Part shown: in pieces, positions 1 through 5,579 of the stretch
Layout: every line of letters starts with the position of its first letter
Position numbering within the stretch: the stretch's first letter is position 1
Assembly: GCA_016873575.1 (NCBI GenBank)
Contig: VGWY01000106.1
Span: 1 to 8,940 of the forward strand
Reading direction: 5' to 3'
DNA: 8,940 nt
Source of the DNA: Nitrospira sp.
Lineage (GTDB): Bacteria; Nitrospirota; Thermodesulfovibrionia; Thermodesulfovibrionales; SM23-35
Made by a program: the position numbers and the translations under genes
Notes under the pieces: generated by a model
Databases searched by the model: none
What the model saw: the letters and a program-made list of their open reading frames with translations, nothing else
Told to the model about the DNA's origin: nothing

Positions 1-582
1 GTAAATATGCCCTCTGAAAATGTAAAGAGGGCGATTATGAAAGGCACAGGCGAACTTCCAGGTATGACTTACGAGGAATTCAAATATGAAGGGTATGGTC
101 CTGCAGGAGTTGCCATCCTGTTAGATGTCCTTACAGATAACAAGAACAGGACACTATCTGAAGTGAGACACATTATGGCAAAGAGTGGTGGTAGTTTAGG
201 CGAGGCTGGTTGTGTAGCCTGGATGTTTGCAAAGAAGGGATACATCCTTGTTGATAAAACAAAGATTGATGAAGATACCCTCATGTCAATAGCACTCGAT
301 GCAGGGGCAGAGGATATGAAGAATGACCCGAAAGAGGATACCTATGAGATTATCACAGCCCCAGAGGATATGGGCAAGGTGAAGACTGCCCTCGAGTCAT
401 CCGGAATTCCTTTTTCGCTCGCAGAAATCACGATGCTTCCAAAAAGTTATGTTGCCCTCGATCAGAAATCAGGGGAGCAGATGTTGAGAATGATAGAAGC
501 ACTTGAAGACCATGATGATGTGCAAAATGTTTATACAAACAGTGATATTCCAGATGAGGTGATAGCAAAGGTGGGCAGGTGA
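1..582 (+). CDS. yebC: YebC/PmpR (TACO1) family protein, 5'-truncated
   Basis: The frame is open from base 1, so the gene begins upstream; the ATG at 7 is an internal methionine of the conserved segment reading VNMPSENVKRAI and is not the start. About 193 residues are present. The family is usually about 240-250 residues, so roughly the first 50-60 are missing. Family hallmarks are visible: KGTGE, the YEGYGPAGVAI segment followed by LTDNKNRT, and GGSLGEAGCVAWMF, then the acidic C-terminal domain. Members were long annotated as transcription regulators; later work on TACO1 and bacterial YebC points to a ribosome-associated role helping translation of proline-rich stretches. Which role applies here cannot be read from sequence. 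It ends one base before the next gene, whose AGGTGAT ribosome binding site lies inside this reading frame, so the two are surely co-transcribed. ruvC, a frequent neighbour of yebC, does not follow it here. Confidence 0.96.
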   Translation, partial: VNMPSENVKRAIMKGTGELPGMTYEEFKYEGYGPAGVAILLDVLTDNKNRTLSEVRHIMAKSGGSLGEAGCVAWMFAKKGYILVDKTKIDEDTLMSIALDAGAEDMKNDPKEDTYEIITAPEDMGKVKTALESSGIPFSLAEITMLPKSYVALDQKSGEQMLRMIEALEDHDDVQNVYTNSDIPDEVIAKVGR

Positions 583-583
583 T

Positions 584-1204
584 ATGGCAATTTCTATCCG
601 AATTACCTTAAAGAGGAAATTTTTTGCAGGACTCCTGATATCAATCCCTGTTATAGTAACCTTCCTTGTCATAGAATGGTTTTTTAAATTTGTTGATGGT
701 CTTCTCGAACCGCTTTATTACAATATCCTCGGGTATCATGTCCGCGGCCTCGGTTTCATCTCAACAATTGTGCTCATCTTTTTCGTTGGTCTTATCTCGA
801 CAAATGTCTTCGGGAGAAAGGTTATTGCATATTTTGAAAAGATAATGCTCAGCATACCGGTCTTCAAAGGCATATATACAGCTCTGAAACAGCTTGTTGA
901 TGCCTTCTCACCTGAGAGCAAAAGTTCATCATTTAAGAAATTTGTTATTGTTGAATATCCGCGCACTGGTGTTTTTGCATTCGGATTCCTTACCAAAGAG
1001 TGCACCCTTACGACAGAGAGTAAAAATCATGAATCCAATCTGAAAGCTGTCTATATTCCCACAAATAATCTTTACCTTGGTGAGATAGTCCTGTTCAGGG
1101 AAAATGACGTCTTTTATACAGACATCCCCATAGATGAGGGGATAAAGATGATCCTTTCAGGAGGTATCGCAATCCCTCCAACAATATACGGGGTAAAGAA
1201 ATGA
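584..1204 (+). CDS. DUF502 family membrane protein
   Basis: A 206-residue protein with two strongly hydrophobic stretches near the N-terminus, about residues 13-35 and 54-76, separated by a short loop. The basic start (KRK at 10-12) and the longer C-terminal part suggest two membrane helices with a soluble C-terminal domain, probably cytoplasmic. The C-terminal half matches DUF502: an amphipathic segment around SIPVFKGIYTALKQ, then PRTGVFAFGFLT, then a YIPTNN motif that is a weak form of the family's usual PTTPNPTSG, and finally IKMILSGGIAIP. The function of DUF502 is not established in bacteria. The ATG sits four bases after an AGGTGAT ribosome binding site and one base after yebC. The stop overlaps the glmU start as ATGA, implying translational coupling with cell-wall precursor synthesis. 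Family assignment is confident; any role is not. Confidence 0.9.
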   Translation: MAISIRITLKRKFFAGLLISIPVIVTFLVIEWFFKFVDGLLEPLYYNILGYHVRGLGFISTIVLIFFVGLISTNVFGRKVIAYFEKIMLSIPVFKGIYTALKQLVDAFSPESKSSSFKKFVIVEYPRTGVFAFGFLTKECTLTTESKNHESNLKAVYIPTNNLYLGEIVLFRENDVFYTDIPIDEGIKMILSGGIAIPPTIYGVKK

Positions 1205-2676
1205 ACCTTGCATCTGTTGTTCTGGCAGCAGGCATGGGAAAGAGGATGAACTCTTCTCTGCCAAAGGTTCTCCATAAGCTGAATGGTAATACAATGATCG
1301 AGCATGTCCTGAAAACCCTCCATACCCTGAAGCTTCAAAAGATCATTGTGGTCGTTGGAAAACATTTTCAGGAGATAAAAGAATCTATAATTCAAACAAA
1401 TCCCCCCATCCCCCCTTTGCTAAAGGGGGGTAAAGGGGGATTACTCAGAACTCAGAACTCAGAACTAATATTTGCACATCAGAAGGAGGCAAAGGGGACA
1501 GGAGATGCACTGTTAAAGGCAAAAACAGCCATCAAAGGATTCCATGGAACCATTCTGATTGTGAATGGCGATTCACCTCTCATTACCAGGGATACCCTTA
1601 AAAATTTGCTAACACTCCACAGGAAGAAAAAGGATAATATTTCCTTAGTTTCATTTACTGCTACTGAGCCTGGATCATACGGCAGGATTATAAGGGATGC
1701 GACAGGTGATATTGTGTCTATCATTGAGGACAGGGATGCAACAGAATCTCAGAAGAAGATCAAGGAGGTAAACAGTGGCATCTATGCAATAGAATCAGAT
1801 GCCCTTCATCTCTTAAAAGAGCTACCGCTCAATGAATCAAAAGGTGAATACTATTTAACAGATATAATCAGTATTGCGAAGGATAAAGGGATAAAGGTAG
1901 GGGCCTACTGCATCGGTTCTGAGGATGAACTGATGGGTATCAATACTCAGGAGGAACTTGAACGGGCAAAAAGATTCATGAAAGATCGAATCGTGAAAGA
2001 ATGGGGGGAAAGAAGAGTAAGCTTTGTCGATACATCCTCAGTATTTATATCATCTGATGTGGAAATAGGCAAGGATACAAAAATTTATCCGAATGTGCAT
2101 CTTGAAGGGAATACAAAGATAGGCAAAGGATGCATAATCTATCCGAATGTTCGCATTCAGAACAGCATCATAGAAGATGGAGCTGTTATCAAGGACTCAA
2201 CACTTATTGAAGATTCTCTTGTAAAGGCAAGGGCATCAGTAGGACCATTTGCTCACATCAGACCAGGTTCTCAGATTGGTGCAGGAGCAAAGATAGGAAA
2301 TTTTGTGGAGGTGAAAAAATCTGTCATTGGCTCAGGCACAAAGGCATCCCATCTTTCTTATCTCGGAGATGCAAAAATAGGAAAGGATGTGAATATCGGT
2401 GCAGGAACAATAACCTGTAACTACGATGGTTATCATAAGCATATTACTGTGATAGGGGATAACGTATTCATTGGAAGTGATACACAGCTTGTTGCGCCGG
2501 TCAAGATAGGTAAGGGCGCATATGTCGGCGCAGGTTCCACCATCACAAAGGATGTCCCTTCCATGGCCCTTGCCTTAAGCAGAGTGCACCAGCAGAATAT
2601 CAAAGGCTGGGCTCTGAAAAAAAAGTTAAAAGGTAAAAGTGAAAAGTTAAAAGTAAAAAAAAAGCTGATATGGTAA
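1201..2676 (+). CDS. glmU: Bifunctional GlmU: N-acetylglucosamine-1-phosphate uridylyltransferase / glucosamine-1-phosphate acetyltransferase
   Basis: GlmU makes UDP-GlcNAc, the precursor of peptidoglycan and LPS, by acetylating GlcN-1-P and then transferring UMP. The N-terminal nucleotidyltransferase domain shows LAAGMGKRM (8-16), PKVLH (21-25), KGTGDAL, the metal aspartate D124 in NGDSPLI, EPGSYGRIIRD, and N248 in the GIN motif. The C-terminal part is a left-handed beta-helix of hexapeptide repeats with PFAHIRPGS, the catalytic histidine H384 in KASHLSYLGD, and NIGAGTITCNYDG. At 491 residues it is about 35 longer than the 456-residue E. coli enzyme. Relative to E. coli, offsets run from -3 at K22 to +19 at D124 and +21 at H384, so about 22 residues were gained between K22 and D124. 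They are the peptide encoded by a palindrome and heptamer array (codons about 66-88). A further ~16 residues follow the normal GWALKKK ending. Catalytic residues are intact, so it is probably functional. Confidence 0.97.
   Translation: MNLASVVLAAGMGKRMNSSLPKVLHKLNGNTMIEHVLKTLHTLKLQKIIVVVGKHFQEIKESIIQTNPPIPPLLKGGKGGLLRTQNSELIFAHQKEAKGTGDALLKAKTAIKGFHGTILIVNGDSPLITRDTLKNLLTLHRKKKDNISLVSFTATEPGSYGRIIRDATGDIVSIIEDRDATESQKKIKEVNSGIYAIESDALHLLKELPLNESKGEYYLTDIISIAKDKGIKVGAYCIGSEDELMGINTQEELERAKRFMKDRIVKEWGERRVSFVDTSSVFISSDVEIGKDTKIYPNVHLEGNTKIGKGCIIYPNVRIQNSIIEDGAVIKDSTLIEDSLVKARASVGPFAHIRPGSQIGAGAKIGNFVEVKKSVIGSGTKASHLSYLGDAKIGKDVNIGAGTITCNYDGYHKHITVIGDNVFIGSDTQLVAPVKIGKGAYVGAGSTITKDVPSMALALSRVHQQNIKGWALKKKLKGKSEKLKVKKKLIW
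1399..1442 (+). repeat. C/G-run palindrome inserted in-frame inside glmU (copy 1)
   Basis: The left arm starts AATCCCCCCATCCCCCC and the right arm ends GGGGGGTAAAGGGGGATT, around a TTTGCTAAA centre. The arms pair with few mismatches. It is read in the glmU frame as NPPIPPLLKGGKGG. Intergenic copies with the same AATCCCCC...GGGGATT ends lie at 5512 and 7148, so this is one dispersed family and not native glmU sequence. It resembles in behaviour the Rickettsia palindromic elements that sit in-frame in genes, but no sequence relation is claimed. Confidence 0.85.
1443..1466 (+). repeat. Heptanucleotide tandem array (ACTCAGA) x3.4 in glmU
   Basis: Three perfect ACTCAGA units plus ACT follow the glmU palindrome with no spacer. 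They are translated as part of LRTQNSEL. With the palindrome they make up the extra segment of GlmU, which suggests a composite insertion. Confidence 0.85.
2624..2658 (+). repeat. Degenerate heptanucleotide array (AGTTAAA-like) x5 at the glmU 3' end
   Basis: Five consecutive heptamers read AGTTAAA, AGGTAAA, AGTGAAA, AGTTAAA, AGTAAAA. They lie exactly where GlmU proteins normally end, after GWALKKK, and encode most of a lysine-rich 16-residue tail before the TAA at 2674. The repeat probably displaced the native stop codon. Confidence 0.7.
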
Positions 2677-2712
2677 TTCAAGGTTGCCGTAAATAGTTGT
2701 AATCTGTTAAGC

Positions 2713-2726
2713 TATATATAACCTCA
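2713..2726 (+). promoter_or_regulatory. Possible -10 element just upstream of the helicase gene
   Basis: The 50-base gap between glmU and the helicase gene contains TATATATA at 2713-2720. A -10 hexamer at 2715-2720 would start transcription at about 2726-2727, on the ATG itself. No Shine-Dalgarno sequence is visible before that ATG. No good -35 box lies at the proper spacing (TTGCCG at 2684 is too far). Weak evidence; read-through from glmU is equally possible. Confidence 0.25.
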
Positions 2727-4844
2727 ATGAATATCTCAAGAGAAACTTTCATGGACGGGTTAAACCAACAGCAAAAGGAAGCTCTTCTCTATACGGAAGG
2801 CCCTTTACTTATATTGGCAGGTGCAGGAAGCGGTAAGACAAAGGTCATTACCCATAAATTTTCCTACCTTACCAAGGCAAAAAAACTTTCCCATGATTCG
2901 ATATTAACCGTCACATTTACCAACAAGGCAGCTGATGAGATGAAGGAAAGGATAGTTGCCCTTATTGGCAACAATACCAATGGCTCATGGATAGGAACAT
3001 TCCATTCACAGTGTAACAGAATCCTCCGGAATGAGATAAAAGCACTTGGCTACAACAACAACTTTTCCATATATGATGATGATGATGAGTGCAATCTTGT
3101 GAGACACATATTGAAAGAATTCAAGATTCATGAAGCACTGTATAAGGGCGTCGCTTCAAGGATCAGTTTTCTCAAGAGTTCCCTCGTAGGACCTGAGGAG
3201 TTTCTTTCATCCGGGGACGGTTTTGGCTTTGATGAAAAACTGGCAAAGATTTATGTACGGTATCAGGATGAGCTCAGAAGGTGTAATGCCCTTGATTTTG
3301 ATGATTTGATTATGTTGACAGTAAAACTTTTCGAGAAGAATCCAAGACTCCTCGAAAAATACCAGGGTATGTTTCCTTACATCCTCGTGGATGAGTTTCA
3401 GGACACAAACTATGCTCAATATTATCTCATCAAACTCCTCGCTTCTGCCCACAAAAAAATATGTGTCGTTGGAGACGATGACCAGAGTATCTATAAATTC
3501 AGAGGTGCAAATGTAAGAAATATCTTGAGTTTTGAGAATGATTTCCCCGGTACAAAGATTATTAAGCTTGAACAGAATTATCGTTCTACCCAGAATATCC
3601 TTACTGTTTCGGGAGCGGTGATTTCACGGAATTCTGCGAGAAAACACAAGCAGTTATGGACAGCGAGAGGCTGTGGAGAGAAGGTATACTACTGCTGGTT
3701 TCATACCTATGAAGAAGAGGCGAAATACATTGCAAAAGTTATCAAGGAGCTTTATCTCAAGGGAAGATACAATTACAGGGATTTTGCAATCTTCTACCGA
3801 ATCAATCTGCAGTCAAGGGCTATCGAAGATGCGATACGGGACGAAGGTCTCCCCTATCGTGTTTTAGGAAGTGTAAGCTTCTATCACAGGAAGGAGATCA
3901 AGGATGTAGCAGCATACATACGGTTATCACTCAATCATGGAGATAATGTAAGCCTCAGGAGGATTATCAACAATCCACCACGGGGCATAGGTGCAGCGAC
4001 CCTTTCAAGAATAGAGCAAGAAGCCAGGAAAAAATCAATATCCCTCTATGACACGATTAAGGTAACCCTCCGTGCTGATGGTTTCCCATCTGCCTTAAAA
4101 GAGAAAATTACTGATTTTGTCAAGATGATTGATGCCTTTTCATCTGCAAAGTATGGTTCTGCATCAGAGATGTTAAGAAGCATATTCGAAAAATCAGGTT
4201 ATGCAGAAACCCTTGAAGAGGAGCGTGCAAAGCATGTCGGGGAACTGATCTCTTCTGCTGAGGGGAAATCAATCAAGGACTTCATTGACAGGATATCGCT
4301 TGTTACCAATATGGATGAGATAACCGCAGGGGAATATATTTCTCTTATGACATTACATAGTGCAAAAGGGCTTGAATTCCCTGTTGTATTCATCATAGGA
4401 CTTGAAGAAGGTTTACTACCCTACTATAAAGCCCTTGAGAGCGAAAATGAAATTTCCGAAGAACGCAGGTTGCTCTATGTGGGAATGACAAGGGCAAAAG
4501 ATGCCCTCTGGCTGACATGTGCCCGCAAGAGGAGACTATACACAAAGACTCAATACCAGGAGCCGTCAAGGTTTCTGAAGGATATCCCGATGCATTGCTG
4601 TCAGCGCATAGAAAAGATTTCAGCTCATCACGCGATAGGTCTTGTATCCTTGGAGAAAAAGATTATCCCCATACACCCCTTCACCCTTTATTCTGCCGGA
4701 TGCCGCGTAAAACATCCATGCTGGGGCGTAGGTATAGTACGTGACTGTTATGGTGAAGGAGACGAACAGAAGATAACGGTTAACTTTCCGAATATTGGTT
4801 TAAAGAGACTTGCCGTGAAGTTCGCAAATCTTGAAAGGATTTAA
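2727..4844 (+). CDS. pcrA: PcrA/UvrD-type superfamily 1A ATP-dependent DNA helicase
   Basis: A 3'-5' DNA translocase/helicase of the type used in nucleotide excision repair, replication and removal of proteins from DNA. All SF1A motifs are present in order: Q-motif GLNQQQKEAL (11-20), Walker A AGAGSGKT (31-38), motif Ia TFTNKAADEM, Walker B VDEFQD (D222, E223), motif III GDDDQSIYKFRG (249-260), motif IV EQNYRST with R286, motif V TLHSAKGLEF (542-551) and motif VI RRLLYVGMTRAKD with R589. The last ~50 residues, from GCRVKHPCWGVGIV onward, match the Tudor-like C-terminal domain by which PcrA contacts RNA polymerase, and look closer to Bacillus PcrA than to E. coli UvrD. At 705 residues it is complete. 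The ATG at 2751 (MDGLNQQQ) is an equally plausible start, since many PcrA proteins begin close to the Q-motif; neither ATG has a clear ribosome binding site. gatC starts 8 bases after its stop. Confidence 0.95.
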   Translation: MNISRETFMDGLNQQQKEALLYTEGPLLILAGAGSGKTKVITHKFSYLTKAKKLSHDSILTVTFTNKAADEMKERIVALIGNNTNGSWIGTFHSQCNRILRNEIKALGYNNNFSIYDDDDECNLVRHILKEFKIHEALYKGVASRISFLKSSLVGPEEFLSSGDGFGFDEKLAKIYVRYQDELRRCNALDFDDLIMLTVKLFEKNPRLLEKYQGMFPYILVDEFQDTNYAQYYLIKLLASAHKKICVVGDDDQSIYKFRGANVRNILSFENDFPGTKIIKLEQNYRSTQNILTVSGAVISRNSARKHKQLWTARGCGEKVYYCWFHTYEEEAKYIAKVIKELYLKGRYNYRDFAIFYRINLQSRAIEDAIRDEGLPYRVLGSVSFYHRKEIKDVAAYIRLSLNHGDNVSLRRIINNPPRGIGAATLSRIEQEARKKSISLYDTIKVTLRADGFPSALKEKITDFVKMIDAFSSAKYGSASEMLRSIFEKSGYAETLEEERAKHVGELISSAEGKSIKDFIDRISLVTNMDEITAGEYISLMTLHSAKGLEFPVVFIIGLEEGLLPYYKALESENEISEERRLLYVGMTRAKDALWLTCARKRRLYTKTQYQEPSRFLKDIPMHCCQRIEKISAHHAIGLVSLEKKIIPIHPFTLYSAGCRVKHPCWGVGIVRDCYGEGDEQKITVNFPNIGLKRLAVKFANLERI

Positions 4845-4852
4845 CTTTTTAG

Positions 4853-5140
4853 ATGGAGTTCTCAAAAGAAGAAGTCGAACATATCGCATCCCTTGCAAGG
4901 CTTTCTCTTTCTGAAGAAGAAAAGGAGTTATTCGGCTCACAGTTAAGCAGTATACTCCGTTACATGGAAAAACTGAACAAGCTTGATACAAGAGGCATTG
5001 AGCCAACATCCCATGTGCTTTCATTAAGCAATGTCATGCGGGACGACATACCAGGACCCTCTCTCCCCAAGGAGGAAGCTCTCATGAACGCCCCTGACCA
5101 CACAGATAAATTTTACAGGGTTCCAAAGATCATAGAGTGA
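4853..5140 (+). CDS. gatC: Aspartyl/glutamyl-tRNA(Asn/Gln) amidotransferase subunit C
   Basis: GatC is the small structural subunit that wraps around GatA in the GatCAB complex, which amidates misacylated Glu-tRNA(Gln) and/or Asp-tRNA(Asn). At 95 residues it is full length for the family. Visible family features are the N-terminal helix VEHIASLARLSLSEEE, QLSSILRYMEKL, DTRGIEPTSH and the NVMRDD segment that in GatC lies along GatA, ending with FYRVPKIIE. It starts 8 bases after pcrA; AAAGGA near 4835 may serve as a rather distant ribosome binding site, so translation may rely on coupling. gatA and gatB, often directly downstream, are not in this window. What follows is an inverted repeat and a region without a clear gene, so the catalytic subunits must be encoded elsewhere. 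Confidence 0.95.
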   Translation: MEFSKEEVEHIASLARLSLSEEEKELFGSQLSSILRYMEKLNKLDTRGIEPTSHVLSLSNVMRDDIPGPSLPKEEALMNAPDHTDKFYRVPKIIE

Positions 5141-5141
5141 A

Positions 5142-5163
5142 GCTCCCGACTGAAAGTCGGAGC
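5142..5163 (+). repeat. Inverted repeat directly after gatC, possible terminator hairpin
   Basis: GCTCCCGACT at 5142-5151 pairs with AGTCGGAGC at 5155-5163 across a GAA loop, giving 9 base pairs with one bulged C. It begins one base after the gatC stop, where a transcript end would be expected. No T-run follows, so it is not a canonical intrinsic terminator. It could equally be a small dispersed repeat. Confidence 0.5.
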
Positions 5164-5191
5164 CTCCAACAAGCATTGTGGATAACGGAAT

Positions 5192-5298
5192 TTATTCTGA
5201 CGCAATCTTTTGAATTTCATCTTCATCTAAAGGAGAAGCACAACCGTAAACAAAATCAATAATGATTCAAGCAATAAAAGTGCTGATTCAATCGTCAT
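5192..5298 (-). pseudogene. Possible frameshifted remnant of a small reverse-strand gene
   Basis: Reading the minus strand from ATG at 5298, frame one gives MTIESALLLLESLLI and soon stops. Shifting frame near the middle gives IDFVYGCASPLDEDEIQKI and ends in ASE plus TAA at 5194-5192. The second part has the residue mix of a real protein C-terminus. Total length is 107 bases, one short of a whole number of codons, as expected for a single-base deletion. I do not recognise a family. Chance is a serious alternative at this length. Confidence 0.2.
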
Positions 5299-5451
5299 GG
5301 TTATTCTTTCTTAAATTAATCCCCTTCTGTTATTCAATATAATCTTTAAATTCAATTTTACATGTCATGAAGGGGGAAAACAATAGGAAAACTGTGAGGA
5401 TTAGGTTGCCCAGTAGTGTTCTTTTCGTTTATTCTATTACAAAATTTCAAT

Positions 5452-5480
5452 TTGACAATAATATAAAATGAAACATTTAT
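5452..5480 (+). promoter_or_regulatory. Possible sigma-70-like promoter upstream of the radical SAM gene
   Basis: A perfect TTGACA -35 hexamer lies at 5452-5457. At 17-base spacing the hexamer is ATTTAT (5475-5480), matching only three of six TATAAT positions, and the TATAAA at 5462 is too close. If used, the transcript would carry the palindrome at 5512-5556 in its leader. Weak evidence. Confidence 0.2.
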
Positions 5481-5511
5481 GTCTTAAAGAGACACAAAAG
5501 GCAATGAAAAT

Positions 5512-5556
5512 AATCCCCCCTTAACCCCCCTTTAGAAAAGGGGGGAAGGGGGGATT
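5512..5556 (+). repeat. C/G-run palindrome upstream of the radical SAM gene (copy 2)
   Basis: The left arm AATCCCCCCTTAACCCCCC and right arm GGGGGGAAGGGGGGATT flank a TTTAGAAAA centre, a near-perfect hairpin of 45 bases. It has the same ends and C-run/G-run layout as the glmU copy. It lies 23 bases before the ATG at 5580. The base run after it (TGAAAGG) is not a T-tract, so a simple terminator is unlikely, but it would fold strongly in an mRNA leader. Confidence 0.85.
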
Positions 5557-5579
5557 TGAAAGGTATTTTCAGGTAAATA

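Larger units (their letters stand above)
5141..5579. other. Gene-poor interval between gatC and the radical SAM gene
   Basis: About 440 bases, noticeably AT-rich from 5300 to 5510. It contains the inverted repeat at 5142, the possible reverse-strand remnant at 5192-5298, an isolated TTGACA at 5452 and the palindrome at 5512. No tRNA-like cloverleaf, transposase fragment or convincing complete gene was found in it. Confidence 0.7.

Noticed and set aside
736..1005. Reverse-strand open frames opposite DUF502, glmU, pcrA and the dehydrogenase
   Set aside because: They are shadows of well-supported genes, lack ribosome binding sites and show no recognisable protein features.
1399..1466. Interpretation of the glmU insert as a frameshift or assembly error
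   Set aside because: The reading frame is intact on both sides, conserved motifs continue in the same frame, and the inserted bases belong to a repeat seen twice more in the window.
1443..1466. Heptamer array as a phase-variation switch for glmU
   Set aside because: Only 3.4 units, too short for frequent slippage, and a one-unit change would frameshift an essential gene.
5367..5471. 34-codon plus-strand reading frame (MKGENNRKTVRIRL...) upstream of the radical SAM gene, considered as a RiPP-type precursor peptide
   Set aside because: No ribosome binding site, no core-like Cys/Gly/Ser repeats, and the only promoter-like TTGACA lies inside it. Nothing beyond position supports it.
5512..5556. 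Palindrome as a CRISPR repeat or intrinsic terminator
   Set aside because: Copies are far apart without regular spacers, which excludes a CRISPR array. No T-tract follows the stem, and one copy lies inside a coding region.
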